This document shows, one piece after another, positions 47,003 to 54,782 of a stretch of 64,000 nt of DNA. Below the pieces are notes generated by a model. The model made no database searches and was not told where the DNA came from. It saw only the letters and a program-made list of their open reading frames with translations. Made by a program: the position numbers and the translations under genes. The stretch is from positions 62,001 through 126,000 of the forward strand of contig OY282459.1 of NCBI GenBank assembly GCA_958296285.1. Direction: 5' to 3'. The first letter of the stretch is position 1. Every line of letters starts with the position of its first letter. This stretch comes from an uncultured Alphaproteobacteria bacterium (GTDB lineage: Bacteria; Pseudomonadota; Alphaproteobacteria; JAPOUT01; G958296285).

Positions 47003-47568
47003 GTCTCCTCAACCCGCCGCAGATAGTTCATCTCCTCCGTATCCACCAAAATCGTCTCGCCTTCCGAAATGAAAGACGGCGCCATCATCTTCAAGCCGTT
47101 CTCCAAAATGACGGGCTTGTAAGACGCCGCCGCCGTCTGTCCCTTGACGACAGGCTCGGCTTGGCGGACGACAAGCGCCACCTGTTTCGGCAGAACCACG
47201 CTGAGCGCCCTGCCTTCATGGGTCTCCAACAGCACTTCCATCCCGTCCCGCAAGAGCGCGGCGCGGTCGCCCAAAAGATCGGCTTGGATCTCTATCTGCT
47301 CGTAAGACGCCATATCCATGAAAACGAGCCTCTCGCCCTCGGCATAGAGAAACTGATGCGGCTTCTGCTCCAGCCGCGCGCGCTCCACCGTTTCGGAGGA
47401 TCGGAAGCGCTCATGGAGTTTCGTCCCCTCCGTCACGTGCTTCAGCTCCACCTGCGCGAAAGCGCCGCCTTTTCCGGGCTTCACATGATGAACCCGCACG
47501 GCGAGCCATAAGCCGCCGCGATGCTCTATCACATGTCCCGGGCGAATTTCATTGCCGTTGATCTTCAT
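46999..47568 (-). CDS. efp: Elongation factor P
   Basis: EF-P enters ribosomes stalled on proline stretches and restores peptide bond formation. The 189-residue product has the three-domain OB-fold architecture, with KPGKGGAF around residues 30-37. K33 is at the position that is beta-lysylated or otherwise modified in many bacteria. The C-terminal domain ends [12 protein letters not shown]. The product set of this genome is rich in proline tracts (for example SecA and the RQDAPPPP units), so EF-P may be particularly needed, though this is inference. suhB overlaps its stop by 4 bases. Confidence 0.96.
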   Translation of the reverse strand: MKINGNEIRPGHVIEHRGGLWLAVRVHHVKPGKGGAFAQVELKHVTEGTKLHERFRSSETVERARLEQKPHQFLYAEGERLVFMDMASYEQIEIQADLLGDRAALLRDGMEVLLETHEGRALSVVLPKQVALVVRQAEPVVKGQTAAASYKPVILENGLKMMAPSFISEGETILVDTEEMNYLRRVEET

Positions 47569-47659
47569 GCTCGTTTCAAGCTCCTATCCATAGTCAAAAG
47601 CGATTCCCTCTGATAGCATTGTCGCGCGGGCTTTTGGAAGGCGAGAAGGAGGAAAGCGA

Positions 47660-49318
47660 ATGGGCGAAATCTGGCACGGCGGAAAACTTGCCGCGCGCGC
47701 GCTGAAGCAGGCGGGCGTGGAATGCGTCTTCACGCTTTCCGGCGGGCATATCATGCCCATCTATGACGGCTGTTTGGACGAGGGGATAGAAATCATAGAT
47801 GTCCGCCATGAGCAAGCCGCCGTTCATGCCGCGGACGCTTGGAGTCGTCTAAAACCGGGATCCATCGGCTGCGCCGTTCTGACGGCGGGGCCCGGCGTCA
47901 CGGACGGCGTCACCGGCGTCGCCAATGCTTGGCGCGCCCATTCTCCGATTTTGGTGATTGGGGGGCAGGGGCCGTTCGCCAATCTCAGAAAGGGATCGCT
48001 TCAAGAGATGGATCATGTCGGCTTGATGCGCCCGATCGCCAAATGGGCGGACGCCTGCTATGACACGGCGCGGATCCCCGAATATATTGAAACGGCTACG
48101 CGAACCGCTCTTTCGGGAACGCCGGGGCCGGCGTTCCTAGAAATCCCAATGGACGTGCTGATGCGGACGGCGAATGTGGAGGAGGCTCGCTTCCCCCGAT
48201 TCTTGAGCAGACTGCCGATCATGCGCCCCGACAGCGCCGATATTAAAGAGGCGGCGGCGCTCATTAAAGCGAGCGAGAAGCCTGTTCTGATGGCGGGGAC
48301 GGGCGTCAAATGGTCGCGGGCGGCGGAAGCGCTTCGCGCCTTTCTCAAAGAGACTCATATCCCCGCCTTCGTCAATGGCATGGGGCGCGGGACGCTTCCG
48401 CCTGATTGTCCTGAATTGCTGAACAGGGTCAGGAAGCGCGCCATCGCTTCCTGCGATCTTTTCATCGCGGCTGGGGTCGCGTTGGATTTCCGCATGGCTT
48501 TCGGCAAGACGATTCCGCAGGACGCCAAGATCATTCAGATGGATTTGGAGTCTCGGAATATCGGACAGAATCGCTCCGCGGATGTGGAGATTGCCGGGAG
48601 TTTGTCGGCGGGTTTTTCGGATATGGCGGCTTCGCTGAAGGGGGGCGCGGGGGGCGCGGATTTTTCCAAGTGGCGCGATTCGCTCAGGGAGGAGGAGGCG
48701 AAGTTGGAGGAGAGTTTCGCCGAGGCGCTGAATTCTGATGAGAGTCCTGTGGATCCTCTTCGCATGTGCCGCGAGGTTCGTGATTTTTTGGCGGCGCGTG
48801 ATGAGGAGGTGATTTTGATTGGCGATGGCGGCGATATTGTCGCGCAGGCGGCGAAAGTTCTCCCTGTTTCTGCCGAGAATGGGTGGATGGATCCGGGGCC
48901 TCTTGGCACGCTTGGGGTTGGGATGCCTTTCGCTCTTGCCGCGCAGAAGGCGTTTCCGAAGAAGCGGGTTTTGATCATTTATGGGGACGGCGCTTTTGGC
49001 TTGAATGGGTTTGAGTATGACACGGCTGTTCGTTTTTCTCTGCCGATTGTTGGCATTGTCGGGAATGACGCGGCGTGGGGACAGATGATGCGTCCGCAGG
49101 CTCAGCTTTATGGTGAGAATCGTTTGGTTGCGACGAAGCTTCAGCCGACTCGTTATGACAAGATTGTGGAGGCGATGGGGGGTTATGGGGAGTATGTGGA
49201 TCGTCCTGATGAGATTGGCGCGGCGTTGGGTCGGGCTTTTGGGAGTGGGAAGCCTTCGCTTGTGAATGTTCGTTTGCGGCAGGATGTTTTGGGGATTAAG
49301 GGCAGCACTTATGTTTAG
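47660..49318 (+). CDS. Thiamine-diphosphate-dependent enzyme, acetolactate-synthase-like
   Basis: The 552-residue product has the three ThDP-enzyme domains. E51 in HEQAAVHAADAW is the glutamate that activates the cofactor, and GDGAFGLNG..N near residue 431-460 binds Mg and diphosphate. The overall form resembles the acetolactate synthase/oxalyl-CoA decarboxylase/2-hydroxyacyl-CoA lyase group and could be any of these; no regulatory subunit is adjacent. A GGAGG-type site (GGAGGAAAGCG) precedes the ATG. The last 700 bases are strongly G+T-biased, running up to element C. Confidence 0.9.
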   Translation: MGEIWHGGKLAARALKQAGVECVFTLSGGHIMPIYDGCLDEGIEIIDVRHEQAAVHAADAWSRLKPGSIGCAVLTAGPGVTDGVTGVANAWRAHSPILVIGGQGPFANLRKGSLQEMDHVGLMRPIAKWADACYDTARIPEYIETATRTALSGTPGPAFLEIPMDVLMRTANVEEARFPRFLSRLPIMRPDSADIKEAAALIKASEKPVLMAGTGVKWSRAAEALRAFLKETHIPAFVNGMGRGTLPPDCPELLNRVRKRAIASCDLFIAAGVALDFRMAFGKTIPQDAKIIQMDLESRNIGQNRSADVEIAGSLSAGFSDMAASLKGGAGGADFSKWRDSLREEEAKLEESFAEALNSDESPVDPLRMCREVRDFLAARDEEVILIGDGGDIVAQAAKVLPVSAENGWMDPGPLGTLGVGMPFALAAQKAFPKKRVLIIYGDGAFGLNGFEYDTAVRFSLPIVGIVGNDAAWGQMMRPQAQLYGENRLVATKLQPTRYDKIVEAMGGYGEYVDRPDEIGAALGRAFGSGKPSLVNVRLRQDVLGIKGSTYV

Positions 49319-49333
49319 GGCGGCGGGCTTGCC

Positions 49334-49674
49334 GCATAGAAGCTTGAGGTGAAGGGGGGTTTGGGGGGCTTGCCCCCCAAGAAAAGAGGGGGATCGGGGG
49401 GGAATCCCCCCCGAAAGCGCGTGGGTGGGTGGGAAAAAAGCATTTGCGAGCGGAGCAACGCGCAGCGAGCAAATGCGACCCACCCACGCGCCCCTTGCTC
49501 GCATGAGCTCACGCGATGCAGGGGGGTCGGCGGGCTTCTCGCGGGCTTGCCTGCGGCTTCGCCCGCTTCGTTTCGCCACGCCCGCCGACTATTCGGGGGG
49601 ATTCCCCCCGACCCCCCCTTTTCTTGGGGGAACTCCGTTCCCCCAAACCCCCTTTTCACTTTCAGCTTCTATGC
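49334..49674. repeat. Stem-loop mosaic element C (341 bp)
   Basis: This lies in the 421-base gap between the thiamine-diphosphate enzyme and the convergent prepilin-like gene. The order follows element A through the CGGGGGGG stem, the long ACGCG stem, the CCTTGC/GCAGGG stem and the TCGGCGGGC stem. The next module is then a second CGGGGGG/CCCCCCG stem instead of AGCGGGC/GCCCGCT. The left end carries GGGGGGCTTGCCCCCC and the right end GGGGGAACTCCGTTCCCCC. Both flanks read GCATAGAAGCT when viewed inwards, so it carries one end type at both sides. The remaining bases 49675-49739 contain the 14-mer CGCGGCAGCGACCC shared with the flank of B. Confidence 0.9.
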
Positions 49675-49739
49675 GCTAGTTCCCCTGCGGCAAAAACAAA
49701 CTCCTATCCATGAAAAAGATGCCTGTCGCGGCAGCGACC

Positions 49740-51599
49740 CTAAGGCGAAGGCGGAACAGCAGGCGGAGCAGACAATTTCACCCGAATCGGATTCTTCTTC
49801 ATATACTGACCCGTCATCACGCATTTGCGAACCAACGTCAACCGCCGACTGTTCGTCACAAAAGAACAAGTCTCCGAAGGCAAAGGCATCAAAATCGGCC
49901 CCGCAGGAAGCCTCTCCAAAAACCCCAAACGAACCAACCCCCGCCGACGATAAGCCGTGCAAGACGAACGATAAGACAGCGCCGAATCACTCGGAATCGC
50001 CGAACCCTCCAACTGATCCCCAGTGATCGGATCAAAAGTCTGCGGCAAAACCGCAAGAAAACTCCTCTTGTCCGATTGGAAAAAACTCTCCGGCAACCGA
50101 AACCCATGACGCCGAATCTCGCCGCGATGACTGTTCTGAGTCCAAAAACCAACCAAATTCCACGCCCTCACCCCCCCGCTCACCAACGGCGGAAGAGGCT
50201 CCATGCCAAAAGACCCCATCCCACGAAAAACATCCTCCTGAATGTGATGCGACCCCAACCCCTGATCCAAAGGCGTGTCCGGAACAATCCCGCTCCCAAT
50301 CCGAATGAGAGCCGGACGATTCCTATTCACATAAGGGCGCGCGAAAGGAGACGAAAAAGCGAATGAACGCTGAATCGGAATCACAGAAGCCTGCACCGTG
50401 TCCATGTCCAACTGCTTCAACGTCACAGTCCGAGACGTGCCGTCATCAGGATCCACCACCGTCTGCGTCAGCGAACCATCGGCATAAGAAGCAGGCTCGT
50501 AGCCGGCAGGCGCGATCAGACGAATCTGAAAAACGGGGCCCGAAACATCGCGATAATGCATCGGACCAGCCGTGAAATCCCGCAAAATCGCCTCATTGGT
50601 GAAAATGTTCCCGACATCCCGATAATTGTCGGGAATGGCGCCGACAATGCGCCCCCTTCTGTCAAAAACGCTCAAATGCGGCGCCATATCAGCAGGACAA
50701 CTGTGCTTCTCTATCTCATAGGTCGGAACGGAAATCATGCCGCTCCGCCCGGCAATCAGAGACGATCTGGAAAGAGCAGTCCCGGCAAGCACCGCCTTTT
50801 GCTGAATGCTGTGGCTGATCAATCTGTCGCGCGCGCGCCTCTCCCAAGCGGCGATCGCAGGCTCCAGAGCGGTGCCGAGCGCGGCGTTCAGAGGATCGCG
50901 ATCCACGATGAAAACATAGCGATCCGTGTTGGACAGAGTCTGCGCGGCGACAAGCGGAACCTCGCCGATCGCCGCCAGCGAATGACGTCCGGCAAGAGCG
51001 AGATGACCGGAATAAGTCCCGCCGACCGCCTCGCTGCGACCGTTGCTGCGCTCCAAAGCGCCGCCGACAGGAATATAGCCGCCGTCAATCCCCGCCGAAT
51101 CAAGATGCGAGAGAATCCGCATCGCCCGCGCGCGACCCATCTGCTGATAATCCAGCAAAACGGCGATGTTGAGAACCTGACCATCTCGCAGAGCCGTGCT
51201 GCCTGACGAGACAGGCACGGGAACGTAACGAATCCGAACCGCGCTCCCGAAAGGGCCTTCAGCGGGAAATTGCGCCGGCAGATAGCCGTCATCCTTCAGA
51301 GTCTGAAGGGGAACGGAAAAGGGATCAAAAAGCAAAGCCCCGCCAGAGGCAAGGCGGTTGTAATTGCTGCTCTGAACGGTGTTTTGAAAAGAGTTCGTCC
51401 CCGCCCAAAGACGCGCCGCATCCACCAAAGACTCCAAATAAAGCGCGGTGGCGCGCTCGCGCTTCGTCTCAAAATAGCGGTGGAGAACCTGCGCCGTGAA
51501 AACCGAAATCCCCGCCGCGATCACCAAAGTCAGCGCCATCTCCAACAGAAGCGCGCCGCGCTCGCCGCGATCCGAAGAGATTTTTCCCGCCATCCTCAT
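49740..51599 (-). CDS. Very large prepilin-like protein, second of a pair
   Basis: The 619-residue product starts MRMAGKISSDRGERG. It has a type IV prepilin leader in which G15 precedes A16 and a glutamate sits at mature position 5 (GALLLEM), followed by a hydrophobic stretch ALTLVIAAGISVF. The bulk is a large periplasmic part with no catalytic motif seen, containing repeated Thr/Ser/Asp-rich stretches. Ordinary pilins are 120-200 residues, so this is exceptionally long, like minor or tip pilins. The start overlaps the stop of the next upstream gene in TGATG. The gene ends beside element C and is strongly A+C-rich on the plus strand. Confidence 0.8.
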   Translation of the reverse strand: MRMAGKISSDRGERGALLLEMALTLVIAAGISVFTAQVLHRYFETKRERATALYLESLVDAARLWAGTNSFQNTVQSSNYNRLASGGALLFDPFSVPLQTLKDDGYLPAQFPAEGPFGSAVRIRYVPVPVSSGSTALRDGQVLNIAVLLDYQQMGRARAMRILSHLDSAGIDGGYIPVGGALERSNGRSEAVGGTYSGHLALAGRHSLAAIGEVPLVAAQTLSNTDRYVFIVDRDPLNAALGTALEPAIAAWERRARDRLISHSIQQKAVLAGTALSRSSLIAGRSGMISVPTYEIEKHSCPADMAPHLSVFDRRGRIVGAIPDNYRDVGNIFTNEAILRDFTAGPMHYRDVSGPVFQIRLIAPAGYEPASYADGSLTQTVVDPDDGTSRTVTLKQLDMDTVQASVIPIQRSFAFSSPFARPYVNRNRPALIRIGSGIVPDTPLDQGLGSHHIQEDVFRGMGSFGMEPLPPLVSGGVRAWNLVGFWTQNSHRGEIRRHGFRLPESFFQSDKRSFLAVLPQTFDPITGDQLEGSAIPSDSALSYRSSCTAYRRRGLVRLGFLERLPAGPILMPLPSETCSFVTNSRRLTLVRKCVMTGQYMKKNPIRVKLSAPPAVPPSP

Positions 51600-54500
51600 C
51601 ACGACCCGACAAGATCCTTGACGCAAAAGGTCTTGGTTGTGGCGAGCGCTCCGTCATAAACGACCTCCACATGCCCCATCTGAAACACGCCCCCCAAGCC
51701 AATGCCGTGAGAGGCGCGCCCTTTATAAGGATTCTCTATCAGCAGATTATAGACGCCGCCGCCTTGATGATCGCCGCTCATAGAGGAATCGATCAGATTG
51801 GGGCATGCCGCGTTCACGGCGACTGTATGGGCGCAAAGCGCGACCTTCTGATAAAGATTGACCGAAACGGGAAGAGAATGGGTGGGCTTCGCCACGGCGC
51901 GGCTCTCGGTGATCCGACCGCCCAGCCTGACGCCCCTCACATTCGGCGCGCGCGCGGACAGTCCGAAATGCCCCGCTTGAACGGCGGCGTCAATATCGGC
52001 GTCTTCGCGCAGCGCTTCTAGAGCGAGTTTCTCAAAAATGTCGGGATCCAGAGCCAATGTCACGCGCCATCTCTCGTCTCTGAGGGTCGTCAGAAAAGAG
52101 GCGAGAGCCTCCTGCTTATGAAATTCCTCTGCCGCGCCCTCCCGAAAACGGCGGAAGAGAATCTGCATCGGCGATTGGCTATTAATGGCGCGTCCCGAGA
52201 GACCGGGCGCGGCGCCCGGACGGATGCAGGCGTTCTCATGAGAAAGCGCGTTGCCGACAAAGTGAGACCTGTAAAAAGCGGTCGGCGAGCCGCTCGCGCT
52301 TTCGTCCCCCGACCTGACGGCGAAAGCGCTCATGCGGAAGGGGCCAAGCGCCCGATAAAGAGGACAGGCCAGCCTTAAACCGGCGGAGCCGGCCGGGCTG
52401 GACTGCATCGTCAAAGCGCTCATGGACGCTATGCTCCCCATCGGAAAAACATCGGCGGAGAGATAATTCGGAAAATAGGAGGCAGGCGCGCCGGCGCTCG
52501 TCCCGAATGCCCAGTCCAAAAAACTTGTCGCGCCGCAGCCCGTTCTATCCGCGCCGCATTCGCGGAGATGTCCCGAATCATGATCGCGCAACTCCCGCGC
52601 GCCGGGAAGCCCGCGCCCCAAAATCAAAGACCCATTATTAAAGACGAGTCGCGGAATCTCAGGCGCTTTCTCCAAAATGTCGCGGCGGCGCTTCGGAACA
52701 GTCAGCGCGCCCTCCACGGCGGAAAGATAGCTGGCGTCCGAAGAAAGAGCGTTCTTATAAGCCTCGCAAATCGGAGGATCGGACGGAGTCCCCGAACCTT
52801 CCACCACAAAGCCGTAATCCTCCATTTTTAGAGCGGCGGCGAGACTCTTGCACCATTGGGTGAAGGCGTTCTTGTAAATCGCCGAGTCCAAATCAGGACG
52901 ATTCTTGTCAATATCCCTGATCCTGTTCTGAATCAGATTGTAGAAGGCGGGATCGGTCAGACGTCTTTGAATCTTCTCTTTGACGGAGGCGTCTATGCCG
53001 CTGTCATAATGGAAAAGTTTCTTGACGAACTCCTCTTCCGTTCCCGAGCGCAAATCCGCCACCGCTGTCGGACGCGCGATATGCAGACCGCCCCATTTAT
53101 CCACATCCGTCAGATCAATCTCCTGAGTCGCCGTCAGCGCGCCTCCCAAATCGCGGTTGAACTGCGCCGCCCCCGCGTAAGTCCTGAGCGCCGTCTCCTC
53201 TCCCGCCGAATGACGCCGATCTTTGTAAAGAAGATCAAACAAGCCCGCCTTGCGAAGCGCGCCCGCTTTATAGCCGCGCGCGCCCTCCTGCAGAATCAGA
53301 TCCAGCCCCCTCTGCCGCCGCAAATCCGAATCCTCGCCATATTGCTCAAGAAGACGATCCTCTATCCTTCCGCGAAGAGCTGCCGGAAGAGCGTCATAAT
53401 CGGCGAGATTCTTCTCGGCGGGATCGTCATTGAGACGCCATTTGCGAAACACGCCCCGCGGAACATGGCGATCCGCCTCCAACAGCGCCGTATCGTCGCT
53501 CGTCCCGAAACTGTGGAAACCATGCCGCTCGCCGGAAGGATCTGTCCAATCATCCTTCCGCTCAAGACGCGCCTTGCTCGCCATCGGCGAGAGACTCTTA
53601 TGGAGATCGGCGGGCGCTGCCACCGTGATTCGCTTCTCGCCCGTCCCGCTGCAGACAGTCGCGGTGAAGGCGGTCGTCACGTCAATCGTCCCGGGGGCGG
53701 AGGTGAGCGAGGTCAGCGTCCATCCGTCCCGAAGGCGGCTCGCCAGTTCAAAAGTCAGAGGCGAATAAATGGGATGCATCCACGCCTCATGCCCCGTCAC
53801 ATAAGAGGAGACGCGCCTTGTGGCATGCCCGCCCTGCATCTCAATATGAACCTCCAACTCCCTGTCGGCGGGCGGCAGAGTCTGCCCGGCGCCCCCTTGA
53901 ACCAAAATCAGCAGATCGGATACGGGCGGCGGCAGAATCGCCCCGCTCAACAAGCCGCGCGCGCGAATATAGTCGTCCATGACGGGCGGCGCGCCGGCGC
54001 GGACGATCTGAGTCTCCGATCGCGGCGACATATGCGGCAAATCCATCGCGCGAAAACTGTCCTGCCCGGGGCGATTCTGAAAAAAGCCGGGACGCTTCAC
54101 CAAACGCGCGAAAGCCGCGATGGCGCGATCCTGATCGGCGGTCGCCCATTCGGCGGCGTCCCGCGCCACAAGAGCCACGTGATAGGTGAAGGGCGGCGCG
54201 CCGCTGTTCCGAAGAAAATAGGCGATCGTATCCACCTCCTTGCCGTTGATGGTGAAGGTGGCGCGATCGCCGTCTCGCAAAATGCCCGCCCTCCTCAGAG
54301 CCGCCTCGTTCATGAAAAGCGCGCCCCCCGCTTCCATGGACAAAACGTCCCACGAGACAGAGGCGCGAACCCCGATCCTCTCAATCAGAACCGTCAAATG
54401 CTGGGCTTCCTGCGCCTCATAGCGCGCCTGATTCCGATCCTCATAAACATTGCTCAAACTCAAAAGCGCGCCGGCGATCAGAGCTGTCCCCAGCGCCGCC

Positions 54501-54634
54501 TCAAGAAGAGAAACGCCGCGCTCATAAGAGCCCCGCTCATGAGAGCCGCGCTCATAAGAAAAGGAAAGAGACCTCTTCGGCGACCGCCGCCAACGCCGCC
54601 AAACCCTATGGCTATGTCTCATCAGATGTCTCAT
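51599..54634 (-). CDS. Giant prepilin-like protein, first of a pair
   Basis: The product, about 1011 residues, contains a prepilin motif: G40 before V41, with glutamate at mature position 5 (GVSLLEA), then a hydrophobic ALGTALIAGALLSL. A tandem SHERG/SYERG repeat precedes the cleavage site, making a long leader. The remaining roughly 950 residues show helical and Ser/Gly-rich regions with two clusters of cysteines (for example LRECGADRTGCG). I recognise no enzyme or adhesion domain. ATGs at 54634 and 54622 are both possible starts. It is coupled to the following gene (TGATG), and together they would be pilus or secretion-tip subunits, but no pilus assembly genes are in the window. Confidence 0.75.
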   Translation of the reverse strand: MRHLMRHSHRVWRRWRRSPKRSLSFSYERGSHERGSYERGVSLLEAALGTALIAGALLSLSNVYEDRNQARYEAQEAQHLTVLIERIGVRASVSWDVLSMEAGGALFMNEAALRRAGILRDGDRATFTINGKEVDTIAYFLRNSGAPPFTYHVALVARDAAEWATADQDRAIAAFARLVKRPGFFQNRPGQDSFRAMDLPHMSPRSETQIVRAGAPPVMDDYIRARGLLSGAILPPPVSDLLILVQGGAGQTLPPADRELEVHIEMQGGHATRRVSSYVTGHEAWMHPIYSPLTFELASRLRDGWTLTSLTSAPGTIDVTTAFTATVCSGTGEKRITVAAPADLHKSLSPMASKARLERKDDWTDPSGERHGFHSFGTSDDTALLEADRHVPRGVFRKWRLNDDPAEKNLADYDALPAALRGRIEDRLLEQYGEDSDLRRQRGLDLILQEGARGYKAGALRKAGLFDLLYKDRRHSAGEETALRTYAGAAQFNRDLGGALTATQEIDLTDVDKWGGLHIARPTAVADLRSGTEEEFVKKLFHYDSGIDASVKEKIQRRLTDPAFYNLIQNRIRDIDKNRPDLDSAIYKNAFTQWCKSLAAALKMEDYGFVVEGSGTPSDPPICEAYKNALSSDASYLSAVEGALTVPKRRRDILEKAPEIPRLVFNNGSLILGRGLPGARELRDHDSGHLRECGADRTGCGATSFLDWAFGTSAGAPASYFPNYLSADVFPMGSIASMSALTMQSSPAGSAGLRLACPLYRALGPFRMSAFAVRSGDESASGSPTAFYRSHFVGNALSHENACIRPGAAPGLSGRAINSQSPMQILFRRFREGAAEEFHKQEALASFLTTLRDERWRVTLALDPDIFEKLALEALREDADIDAAVQAGHFGLSARAPNVRGVRLGGRITESRAVAKPTHSLPVSVNLYQKVALCAHTVAVNAACPNLIDSSMSGDHQGGGVYNLLIENPYKGRASHGIGLGGVFQMGHVEVVYDGALATTKTFCVKDLVGS

Positions 54635-54782
54635 CAGACAAGTCCGCCCATGCCTCAATATGTCTTTTTCTACCTCTTTCTTTTTTAAGGACTGAAAACC
54701 CTTCTGACAAGACCCTTCCGCCGCCGCGCTTTTTGTGAAAAAATCCCACAGACGCCAAAGACAGACGAGACATGCCGCCATT

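Noticed and set aside
48137..49579. 480-residue minus-strand frame opposite the thiamine-diphosphate enzyme
   Set aside because: It is a shadow of the G+T-biased enzyme gene, is Arg/Pro-rich with no family match, and runs into element C.
35603..49674. Short reading frames in the three elements giving peptides such as MGGWEKSICERS
   Set aside because: They arise from the hairpin sequences in different strands and frames, lack ribosome-binding sites and differ in length, so they look like by-products of the palindromes.
34000..52000. The composition flips as assembly joins at the repeats
   Set aside because: Possible for the three elements, but flips also occur at 24.41 kb and 19.97 kb where intact genes overlap or abut with no repeat.
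49740..54634. PilV-type shufflon
   Set aside because: The genes have prepilin leaders, but I see no inverted recombination sites in the C-terminal part and no site-specific recombinase next to them.
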